From JAAXHB01 sp965214945 (lineage in GTDB: Bacteria; Actinomycetota; Acidimicrobiia; Acidimicrobiales; Aldehydirespiratoraceae), in the NCBI GenBank assembly GCA_965214945.1, contig OZ244029.1:2542001-2606000 (forward strand): DNA of 64,000 nt. Reading direction: 5' to 3'. The notes under the pieces are model-generated. The model did not search any database, was not told where the DNA came from, and saw only the letters and a program-made list of their open reading frames with translations. Of the stretch, positions 52,108 through 59,147 are shown one piece after another; the first letter of the stretch is position 1, and each line of letters starts with the position of its first letter. Position numbers and translations under genes: made by a program.

Positions 52108-52480
52108 GAACAACGAACTGCGAGACCACATCGACACTCGCATAGACCATGTCGACACCCGAATCGACGGCACCAACACCCGAATCGATGGCACCAACAC
52201 CCGCATCGACAACCGCATCGACGGCCTCGAAACCCGAATCGACAACCGCATCGACGGCCTCGAAACCCGAATCGACAACCGCATCGACGGCCTCGAAACC
52301 CGAATCGACAACCGCATCGACGGCCTCGACACCAATATGCGCGAGCTGGCTGCCGACAACAAGGACGCCCGGGAGCGGCTGATGCTCATCCAAGGGCGCC
52401 TCGGCATCGGCATCACCGTCGTCGAGCCGCCGCAGGCGGATCTCATCCTGGCTGAGGTGGCTGCGGAGCAATCCGTCTAG
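52022..52480 (+). CDS. Membrane-anchored coiled-coil repeat protein A
   Basis: A 152-residue protein. An N-terminal membrane helix (TTVIFIIGFSAQTLTLLGLF) is followed by a rod built of near-identical repeats: first T(R)IDGTN units, then three to four copies of the 11-residue unit IDNRIDGLETR. The C-terminal cap, MRELAADNKDARERLMLIQ followed by GRLGIGITVVEPP, is shared with the paralogue downstream. The regular Ile/Leu spacing (7 and 11) predicts a parallel coiled coil projecting from the membrane. No enzymatic motif. The 33-bp coding repeat is slippage-prone and in frame. It lies opposite SLH surface-protein genes, so a cell-envelope spacer or stalk role is possible (inference). Confidence 0.8.
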   Translation: MDPTTVIFIIGFSAQTLTLLGLFWQNTRQNNELRDHIDTRIDHVDTRIDGTNTRIDGTNTRIDNRIDGLETRIDNRIDGLETRIDNRIDGLETRIDNRIDGLDTNMRELAADNKDARERLMLIQGRLGIGITVVEPPQADLILAEVAAEQSV

Positions 52481-52862
52481 AGTTCTCCAGCCGAGACCGC
52501 TCCAGCGCCGAGACTGGTATTGGCGGACAGCCCGCTCTGGGTAGGCAGCTCCCGAGCTTTAGCCCTCCACAGGGCGGGAGCCCTCCACAGGGGCGATAGG
52601 GAGGGGCTGGAGCCCTCTGCAGGGGCGATAGGGCTAGAGGCTGAGGATCCCGGACATCGCCCACGAAAGCAAGAGCACACCCACCGCATAATCAGCCTGC
52701 TCAGCGAGGTGGCGGAACGATCGGCTTCACCCTCCATCTACACCGAAGCCCGAACAGCCGTATAAGGTCGTTACAGCCCTCCACGGGCGGGGATCGGCTT
52801 CGACCCCACCTATCTCGAAGCCCACCAGCACAAGACCCCGCACCCACACGGAGGAACCAACC
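52481..52862. other. Intergenic region holding a fossil SLH-gene tail and leader copy B
   Basis: 52577-52632 has two imperfect copies of GGAGCCCT(C/T)(C/T)(A/G)CAGGGGCGATAGG. On the minus strand 52717-52634 is a relic of the 3' end of an SLH gene: it reads FRHLAEQADYAVGVLLLSW, then AMSGILSL and a stop, against FRHLAEQADYAAGALFLSW and a tail ending WTLSL in the gene at 53703. From 52721 to the ATG at 52863 the sequence is the second copy of the coiled-coil gene leader. No intact gene is present here. Confidence 0.8.
52634..52717 (-). pseudogene. Remnant of the C-terminal coding end of an SLH surface-protein gene
   Basis: Twenty-seven codons and a stop codon, in the same orientation and of the same sequence type as the end of the SLH gene at 53703-55868, but with a ten-residue shorter tail. 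The remnant is cut off abruptly at 52717, where the duplicated coiled-coil leader begins. It marks an earlier duplication that carried a coiled-coil gene together with the adjoining SLH gene end. Confidence 0.75.
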
Positions 52863-53690
52863 ATGGACTCCACAACCGTCATCTTCATCATCGGATTCTC
52901 AGCGCAGACGTTGACGCTCCTTGGCCTGTTCTGGCAGAACACGCGACAGAACAACGAACTGCGAGACCACGTCGACACCCGAATAGACCGGCTCGAAACC
53001 CGCATCGACGGCCTCGACACCAAACTCGACACCAAAATCGACAGCACCAACACCCGAATAGACCGGCTCGAAACCCGCATCGACGGCCTAGCCACCAAAG
53101 CCGACCTGGAACGAACAGAAAACCGGCTCAACACCCGCATCGACAGCCTCGACACCAAAGTCAACGGCCTCGACACCAAAGTCAACGGCCTCGACACCAA
53201 AGTCAACGGCCTCGACACCAAAGTCAACGGCCTCGACACCAAAGTCAACGGCCTCGACACCAAAGTCAACGGCCTCGACACCAAAGTCAACGGCCTCGAC
53301 ACCAAAGTCAACGGCCTCGACACCAAAGTCAACGGCCTCGACACCAAACTCGACACCAAAATCGACAGCCTCGACACCAAACTCGACAGCACCAACACCC
53401 GCATCGACCCCCTAGCCACCAACACCCGCATCGACGGCGTCGACAACCGAATAGACGGTATCAACACCCGCATCGACGGCCTAGCCACCAAAGCCGACCT
53501 GGAACGAACAGAAAACCGGCTCAACACCCGCATCGACGGCCTCGACACCAATATGCGCGAGCTGGCTGCCGACAACAAGGACGCTCGGGAGCGGCTGATG
53601 CTCATCCAAGGACGCCTCGGCATCGGCATCACCGTCGTCGAGCCGCCGCAGGCGGATCTCATCCTGGCTGAGGCGGCTGCGGAGCAATAG
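52863..53690 (+). CDS. Membrane-anchored coiled-coil repeat protein B (expanded paralogue)
   Basis: A 275-residue paralogue of the preceding gene. It has the same N-terminal helix (TTVIFIIGFSAQTLTLLGLF) and the same C-terminal cap, but the rod between them is expanded to about 200 residues. The rod comprises RLETRIDGL units, nine perfect heptads of KVNGLDT (coded 53160-53348), then KLDTKIDSL and STNTRID units, and the segment LATKADLERTENRLNTRID occurring twice. The hydrophobic spacing is that of a continuous long coiled coil anchored in the membrane. It ends 12 bases from the stop of the convergent SLH gene. Function unknown; a periplasmic or surface-layer spacer is a reasonable guess. Confidence 0.8.
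   Translation: MDSTTVIFIIGFSAQTLTLLGLFWQNTRQNNELRDHVDTRIDRLETRIDGLDTKLDTKIDSTNTRIDRLETRIDGLATKADLERTENRLNTRIDSLDTKVNGLDTKVNGLDTKVNGLDTKVNGLDTKVNGLDTKVNGLDTKVNGLDTKVNGLDTKVNGLDTKLDTKIDSLDTKLDSTNTRIDPLATNTRIDGVDNRIDGINTRIDGLATKADLERTENRLNTRIDGLDTNMRELAADNKDARERLMLIQGRLGIGITVVEPPQADLILAEAAAEQ
53160..53348. repeat. Nine perfect 21-bp tandem repeats coding for KVNGLDT
   Basis: The unit GTCAACGGCCTCGACACCAAA is repeated nine times without visible change. Being 21 bp, the array can expand or contract without a frameshift, altering rod length in whole heptads. The lack of synonymous differences implies recent amplification or homogenisation. Confidence 0.95.
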
Positions 53691-53702
53691 GGGCGGCTAG
53701 GG

Positions 53703-55868
53703 CTAGAGGCTGAGGGTCCACTCGACGGCTGTGTTCGCGTGTGCGCTGCGCCCATTCCACGAAAGGAAAAGCGCGCCCGCCGCATAGTCAGCTTGCTCGG
53801 CGAGGTGGCGGAACAGCCGGGCTTCGAACGCTCCGATGGAGATCGGAGCGTTCGAAGCCCGGCTTGCGGTGTGATCGTAGAAGCTGTCGTCGAGGTCGTA
53901 GCCGATCAGCACCGGAACGCTGCCCACCAGCACGACGACTTCGTTTAGGGCCAAGTCTGCGGTGATGATGCTGCCGCTGCCCTGCGCTGTGCTTCTTGAA
54001 GGCGTCACCCAAAGCAAGGTGACCAGATCGGCGGGGCGTTCAGTCACACCGTTGTGCCTGACCGTGACGCTCACAGCGTCTGCCACACCGATGTTGCTGT
54101 CGCGCAATATCGGAATATCGACGGTTCCGTCACGGCCGGTGTAGTAGGCAACCGTAGGAACATCAGACGCGTAGTCGCCGGAATAAAGGAGCACTTCAGA
54201 GTTGAAGACCCCGTGGCCGTATTGGTCTATCGCTTTGACCCTGACCGTATTCCTGGCACCGCGGCCCGTGGCAGACGCTCTCACATAGGCGGCCGCAGGC
54301 GAGGCCACAACAGAAGTCAGCGTCGGCAAGGCTTCGCTGAACGTGACCATCGCAGCGTTCTGCTCGCTGAACGGTGTCAGGCCGTAGCAAAGCTTTGTGC
54401 GGATGATGCAGTCCCGAGCAGCTTTCACTGTCCATGAGACTTCCACATCGGCGTCGGCGTGGGCAGGCGTGTTCTCGAGGCGGTCGAGCGGGCCGCCGAC
54501 CGTGAACGAAGCCCGACCGTGTGAATCGGTTTTCACAGCCACGGTGCGCCGCCACGCAAGCGTCTTGACACCGCTTGAATGGATGCTGTTGGCTGTGAGG
54601 TTGAAATAGTAAACAGCGTCGGGGTGGGCGGAGTCGACGCCGAACACGTCGACGATCTGGAGCGTCACCGTCACGACAGACCCCAACGGGGCGACATCTG
54701 TCGGCGAGCTCAGCGAGACCTTGTAGTACCATGCGGGCCCTCCCGCCGGCACCTGAGCAGAACCCATGTAGGTTGCCAAGGCGGTGCCGGAATCGACCCT
54801 AGAGCCGGTTTGGCCGGTCCAGGCCCACACTGTGACACTGCTGCTGTCGGCGTCCGGGATCGTGAGCGCAAGATCGCCTGAAGCGTTCGTCATCCTGTCG
54901 GAGGCGTCGATTTCACAGCGCTTAGAGGACACGCTCTCAACTCGACGACAGGTGCCGTCGGCATTGAAAGCCTGCGAGGTGTCGCCCTTGGCGTAGAACA
55001 CGTCCACCCGGACATTACGCACCGGCGCGAACACCGCATCGCGGACCAACACGACGTAGCCGCGCGAGCCGGCGGGGGCGATGCTTACACCGGCGGGCCG
55101 GGCGTCGGTGAAGGCCAGGGCGCGGGTGATGAACGCAGCCATCTGAGCGCGGGTGACGCTTGCGCTGGGAGCGAACTCAGTCGCAGTCGTACCCTTCGCC
55201 ACACCAAGTTCGTACAAGGCGCTCACCGCGTCGTCGACCGCTCTCGGGTAGACGGCACGGACATGCGAGAAGAAATCGTCGAGCGCAATCGCGGTGCGTT
55301 GGCGGTCTCTGATCGTGACCCTGCCGGTTCTCAGGTCGCGGTCGACGTAACCTGACACACCCGGCTGAGACAGAAAGTTCAGGATAATCAGCGCCATCTC
55401 GGCGCGGGTCACAGCGTCGGCCGGCCGGAACAGGGTGTCGCGGCCTGTCATGATGCCGACCGCGACCATCTGGTTGATCGCGTCACGAACGGGCAGCGCG
55501 TAGTCGCCGATGTCGGTCAAGCTCTGGGAGACAGGATCCGGCAGCCGAGCACCGGAGATGCGGGCAGCACGCTGCATGAACAGCGCCATCTGACTACGCG
55601 TCACACTGTCGTTTGGCGAGAACTCACCTTCGCCGGTGCCGATCGTGATCTCATAGTGGGCCAGGCAGTTGATCGCGGCGAAATGGGCGTGACTCGATCC
55701 CACATCGGTGAAGCCAACGTCGTTCGCGGCGTTCCCGCCGCACGCCGGGTTGTGAGCTATGGCGGCGTCGGCGACACCCGACACCGCCCCGGTAGATGAA
55801 ACCGCGACGGTGCAGAGCGAAGCGACCAAAGCACCCATAGCAAGCGCTGCCCAACCCGCACGCCGCAT
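53703..55868 (-). CDS. Secreted SLH-domain surface protein 1
   Basis: A 721-residue exported protein. A signal peptide (MRRAGWAALAMGALVASL...) precedes three SLH repeats at about 50-105, 112-175 and 200-265. Each ends in the typical (E)FSPNDSVTRSQMALFMQRAA-like motif: GEFSPNDSVTRSQMALF, TLFRPADAVTRAEMALI and EFAPSASVTRAQMAAFITRA. The remaining 450 residues are beta-sandwich modules (VTVTLQIVDVFGVDSAHPD, GRASFTVGGPLDRLENTP). SLH domains bind wall-linked polymers, so it should sit on the cell surface. It is a diverged paralogue of the two SLH genes to the right and shares their C-terminal LFLSW...WTLS ending. Confidence 0.88.
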   Translation of the reverse strand: MRRAGWAALAMGALVASLCTVAVSSTGAVSGVADAAIAHNPACGGNAANDVGFTDVGSSHAHFAAINCLAHYEITIGTGEGEFSPNDSVTRSQMALFMQRAARISGARLPDPVSQSLTDIGDYALPVRDAINQMVAVGIMTGRDTLFRPADAVTRAEMALIILNFLSQPGVSGYVDRDLRTGRVTIRDRQRTAIALDDFFSHVRAVYPRAVDDAVSALYELGVAKGTTATEFAPSASVTRAQMAAFITRALAFTDARPAGVSIAPAGSRGYVVLVRDAVFAPVRNVRVDVFYAKGDTSQAFNADGTCRRVESVSSKRCEIDASDRMTNASGDLALTIPDADSSSVTVWAWTGQTGSRVDSGTALATYMGSAQVPAGGPAWYYKVSLSSPTDVAPLGSVVTVTLQIVDVFGVDSAHPDAVYYFNLTANSIHSSGVKTLAWRRTVAVKTDSHGRASFTVGGPLDRLENTPAHADADVEVSWTVKAARDCIIRTKLCYGLTPFSEQNAAMVTFSEALPTLTSVVASPAAAYVRASATGRGARNTVRVKAIDQYGHGVFNSEVLLYSGDYASDVPTVAYYTGRDGTVDIPILRDSNIGVADAVSVTVRHNGVTERPADLVTLLWVTPSRSTAQGSGSIITADLALNEVVVLVGSVPVLIGYDLDDSFYDHTASRASNAPISIGAFEARLFRHLAEQADYAAGALFLSWNGRSAHANTAVEWTLSL

Positions 55869-56262
55869 GTCCGTTAGCCAACCTCCCTATGACGACGAAC
55901 AGGTGCCTGTGGCTGCCTGACACAAGCACACGCTGAACACGCGACGAGAGCCGACCAGCACACAGATAGGTGAACCGGCAAGGTGGCTGCCTGGGACAAG
56001 TGCATGCTGAACACGCTACAGGCACAGTTCGCGAGGGTTCGGACTGTTACAGGCATGCACGAGCCGGGCGTCCGGGCAACGGCCTGGGCGCGGGGAGAAG
56101 GGGCCGGGCGAGCCGGCAAGGGTCTGGGCGCGGGGAGAGGCCCCGGTGTGACACCGGGGCCTCTCGCCGTTTGTTTGGGGTTGGCTCTGGAGGGGTTCAG
56201 GCTCCCGTCCGGAGTGGTCTTGCGCCTGTGTTACTTGGGCAAGACCAGGCTACCCACTCAGC
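55869..56262. other. Intergenic region between SLH genes 1 and 2
   Basis: No gene is visible. It contains an imperfect direct repeat, GTGGCTGCCTGRSACAAG followed by a shared CTGAACACGC, at about 55909-55942 and 55983-56016, and a repeated CTGGGCGCGGGGAGA around 56085 and 56124. At its right end is the hairpin 56135-56165. It should hold the promoter of SLH gene 1 and the terminator of SLH gene 2. GGGAGG occurs at about 55880-55890, rather far from the ATG at 55868. Confidence 0.6.
56135..56165. terminator. Strong hairpin downstream of SLH gene 2
   Basis: GAGAGGCCCCGGTGT and ACACCGGGGCCTCTC are complementary around a central G. In practice this gives a 12-13-bp stem with a short loop. It lies about 100 bp after the stop of SLH gene 2 and recurs identically at 59020-59050 after SLH gene 3. 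Confidence 0.75.
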
Positions 56263-58464
56263 TCAGGAGCTCAGGGTCCAGAGGACTGACGTGTTCCTCT
56301 TAGCCGAGCGGAATCTCCACGACAGTTTGAGGGTCGACATGTCGTCTTCCAGGTGGTCTGCGATGGCTTCCGCAAAGCCGGCCATATCCAAAGTCCCTTC
56401 GATGCCGACGAACTGATCGTTGGAGTCGAAAGAAACCACCCACGGTCCATTAGTGTCGTCGACGACAATGGCGTTTGACGTCAAGTCTGCAGTCAATATG
56501 TCGTTAGGGCCACCAGTGGCGGCCTTGGCAGTAGTAGGATCTGTAACCCATATGACGTCAACCGCCGCAGATTTTGCGTTCGGATCCGTGTTGAGGGTAC
56601 CGTCCGCGTTTGCGGCTTGAGCATGGATCATGCCCTGAGCAGGATCGCCGCTGTCGCGTTCGTAGGACAGCCGCACAGTCCCGGACCGGCTGGTGTAACG
56701 ACTTCTGTCGTCCAAGGTTACATCACCGTCGAGCTCGGCCGACGGGTCGGACAGTTGCACGGCCTGGCCCGCTACAGGACCGCCGTACTGATCGAGGACT
56801 GTCGCGTCGATGTAAGCAGTTGCACCGTCACCGCTTGCCCGGTTAAAGGGACCAACAGACTCAGCCGTCACCGTTGCCAACTCAGCATCATCGTCGCTGA
56901 AGATCACACTCTTCTGATTGCTGTCCCCCGGCACGCCTGTATCCATGATCGGCTCAGCCGACGTGTGCGTAATCGTCCAACGAACCAGAACATCATCATT
57001 GTCGGCGTTGACATCAGGGTCGATTGTGCCGTCCTGGGTGCCACCTACTGTGAACGTGGCCTGACCCGACTCGTCAGTCGTAACCGAAATGACACGTCTC
57101 AGGATAATCGGGCTGCTATCAGTCGGAGGATTTTCGACTACTTCTATTTCTATGCTGAATTCGTATCCGGCTTGGCTGACGTTGTTCAACTCGCTCGCAT
57201 CGTCAACGAGCTGTATCGTCACGGTGACCGTTGAGCCCATCCTGGCATACTCGGTGGGCGCGCTGCGCTTCACCGTGAACGCCCCCGGGTCAACCGTTGC
57301 CGTTTGGCCGGTGTCGACATATGTAGCCAGGTCGGTGATACCTTGGCGGACTTCGTCACCGACATCACCCGTCCAAGCCCAAACCGTCAAAGGACTATCC
57401 GCAGACGGCGTCGGCGTATCAGTGTCGGTAGTGACCGTGACCGTGGCATTGCCGTCCCCATCAGTGATGCCGTCACTGATGTCAATCTGACACTCATTCG
57501 TGTCAGTGTCTTCGCTTTCCACGATGCCGTTGTCGCAAGTGCCATCCGCATTGAAAGCACCCTCGGTGTCACCCGACACATAAAAATGGTCGACCCTAGC
57601 GTTGATAACCGGCTCAAAGTTCTCATCACGCACCGACACCTCATAACCATTTTCAACAGGAGCGATACTCACACCAACCGGCCGGGCAGTAGTGAACGCC
57701 AAAGCCCGAGTAATGAACGCAGCCATCTGAGCCCGAGTCACATCAGCAGCCGGAGAAAACTCAGTAGCAGAAGTCCCCTTAGCTATCCCCAACTCAAACA
57801 ACTGGCTCACAGCATCATCAACCGCACGAGGCTGAGTAGTCGTAACATCCGCAAACGCATCATCAACAGTGACCGTCATTACGCCACTCGTGAGCGTGAT
57901 CGTTCCGTCGGCATTACGCGCAACAGACTCCGACGCGCCGTCCTGAGCCAAAAGATTGATAATGGCCACGGCCATATCAGCACGAGTCACCGTGTCACCA
58001 GGACCGAACACATTACCGCTGCCCGTCAACATCCCAGCCGCAGCAACCTGATTAATCGCATCCTGCACAGCCTGACTCTCCGAACCAACATCAGTGAAAC
58101 CCTGATCCACAGCATCCGCGAGCGTCACACCCGCCACACCCGCAGCACGCTGCAAAAACAGCGCCATCTGCCTACGCGTCACACTGTCATTCGGCGAAAA
58201 CTCGCCGCCACCAGTACCAATCGTGACCCTGTAATGGGCAAGACAATTAATCGCCGCCCTATGCACATGACCCGAACTGACATCAGTGAAATCAATGTCG
58301 CTCTCGGGGTCACCACCGCAGGCCGCGTTGTAACCAACGGCGGCATCGGCGCTCATCTCCACCGCACCGCCCGGCGAAACCGCCACGACGAAAAGCGAAG
58401 CGACCAAAGCAGCCACAGCAAACACTGCCCAACCCGCACGCCGAATCCCTACTAGCTGGGGCAT
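56263..58464 (-). CDS. Secreted SLH-domain surface protein 2 (tandem twin of protein 3)
   Basis: A 733-residue exported protein. The signal peptide MPQLVGIRRAGWAVFAVAAL is followed by three SLH repeats (FTDVSSGHVHRAAINCLAHY, GEFSPNDSVTRRQMALFLQR; VFGPGDTVTRADMAVAIINL; EFSPAADVTRAQMAAFITRA). A beta-domain with acidic DTDTNECQIDISDGITDGDG and Thr-rich segments follows, then a central variable segment and a C-terminal domain ending WTLSS. N- and C-terminal parts appear identical to protein 3, but the segment coded by 56880-57140 is different. Start ATG 58464 (ribosome site GGAGGG) is preferred; ATG 58515 adds 17 residues and also has GGAGG. Confidence 0.88.
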   Translation of the reverse strand: MPQLVGIRRAGWAVFAVAALVASLFVVAVSPGGAVEMSADAAVGYNAACGGDPESDIDFTDVSSGHVHRAAINCLAHYRVTIGTGGGEFSPNDSVTRRQMALFLQRAAGVAGVTLADAVDQGFTDVGSESQAVQDAINQVAAAGMLTGSGNVFGPGDTVTRADMAVAIINLLAQDGASESVARNADGTITLTSGVMTVTVDDAFADVTTTQPRAVDDAVSQLFELGIAKGTSATEFSPAADVTRAQMAAFITRALAFTTARPVGVSIAPVENGYEVSVRDENFEPVINARVDHFYVSGDTEGAFNADGTCDNGIVESEDTDTNECQIDISDGITDGDGNATVTVTTDTDTPTPSADSPLTVWAWTGDVGDEVRQGITDLATYVDTGQTATVDPGAFTVKRSAPTEYARMGSTVTVTIQLVDDASELNNVSQAGYEFSIEIEVVENPPTDSSPIILRRVISVTTDESGQATFTVGGTQDGTIDPDVNADNDDVLVRWTITHTSAEPIMDTGVPGDSNQKSVIFSDDDAELATVTAESVGPFNRASGDGATAYIDATVLDQYGGPVAGQAVQLSDPSAELDGDVTLDDRSRYTSRSGTVRLSYERDSGDPAQGMIHAQAANADGTLNTDPNAKSAAVDVIWVTDPTTAKAATGGPNDILTADLTSNAIVVDDTNGPWVVSFDSNDQFVGIEGTLDMAGFAEAIADHLEDDMSTLKLSWRFRSAKRNTSVLWTLSS

Positions 58465-58522
58465 CAACCCCTCCTTTGCTGGTATATGGGGCAAACGCCC
58501 CTTCAACTGGGGCATGCGCCCC
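58458..58522 (-). promoter_or_regulatory. Translation-start region with three GGGGC...CCCC mini-palindromes (SLH gene 2)
   Basis: Three 14-nt hairpin-forming motifs lie at 58458-58471, 58488-58501 and 58509-58522 (plus strand GGGGCATCAACCCC, GGGGCAAACGCCCC, GGGGCATGCGCCCC). Two of them contain a candidate ATG in the loop, directly after a GGAGG ribosome binding site. The start region thus appears partly duplicated, and the hairpins can hide or expose the starts. Confidence 0.6.
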
Positions 58523-58657
58523 TCCTTCCTATTATCTGATGGCCAACTACGGCAAAACGGCCCCCGCCGAACCTGCGCACCCGAAAGCCGCACAACCGAC
58601 AGAATCCCACCCGCATGACCCTAGCAGCCCACACCACCGACCGCATCCCAACGGAAC

Positions 58658-59008
58658 CACCCACAAACATGACCAGAGCACTCTAGCACCACCAGAGCAC
58701 TCTAGCACAGCACACAGGCCACATCACGGCAGCACAACCTAGTGCCCCGCTACCACCCGTTGACATCGCCCACTGCCCCGGGCCGCCCCCGGTCGGGGGC
58801 GGCCCACCCGACGATGCCGACACCGACAGGTCCCAGACCACCGGTAAGGACAAGCCAGGCGCCAGCAACAGCCCGGATGCGGGGTGTGATGCCGACACTG
58901 AGGGGCCGAGCGGCGTCAGTGAAAAAGGTGAGGTCGAGTCGACGGTGCCCTGGAGGGGGGTGAGCAGATGTGCCGCGACACCGACAGGCCAGGCACCCCG
59001 ACAACGGC
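58658..59008. other. Unique spacer between the duplicated SLH genes
   Basis: This stretch is absent from the duplicated blocks. It has a 19-bp tandem repeat, CCAGAGCACTCTAGCAC(C/A), at about 58672-58709; a G+C hairpin GGGCCGCCCCC-GGTC-GGGGGCGGCCC at about 58782-58807; and repeated GATGCCGACAC(C/T)GA motifs. Open frames exist on both strands but none has a convincing start, composition or homology, so I call no gene. Confidence 0.6.
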
Positions 59009-59019
59009 CTGGGCGCGGG

Positions 59020-59050
59020 GAGAGGCCCCGGTGTGACACCGGGGCCTCTC
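59020..59050. terminator. Strong hairpin downstream of SLH gene 3
   Basis: The same structure and sequence as the hairpin at 56135-56165 (GAGAGGCCCCGGTGT with ACACCGGGGCCTCTC). It lies about 100 bp beyond the stop of SLH gene 3 and is carried within the tandem duplication. Confidence 0.75.
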
Positions 59051-59147
59051 GCCGTTTGTTTGGGGTTGGCTCTGGAGGGGTTCAGGCTCCCGTCCGGAGT
59101 GGTCTTGCGCCTGTGTTACTTGGGCAAGACCAGGCTACCCACTCAGC

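Larger units (their letters stand above)
56124..58657. repeat. 2.5-kb tandem duplication, copy 1 (SLH gene 2 with leader and terminator)
   Basis: This block corresponds to 59009-61590. The left 756 bp (to 56879) and the right part from about 57340 to 58657 look identical to the other copy by eye. Positions 56880-57140 (261 bp) are largely unrelated in sequence to the matching 309 bp of copy 2. Scattered substitutions run from 57141 to about 57335. Block ends are sharp: after 58657 and before 56124 the copies diverge completely. Confidence 0.9.

Noticed and set aside
53160..53348. Nine tandem 21-bp repeats considered as CRISPR or a minisatellite unrelated to coding
   Set aside because: The units are contiguous without spacers and code in frame for heptads of a coiled coil, fully explained by the gene.
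57304..58455. Long plus-strand open frame opposite SLH gene 2 (383 codons), and its twin at 60066-61388
   Set aside because: They are antisense to well-supported SLH genes, Arg/His/Thr-rich without any domain, and open only because of the codon use of the sense strand.
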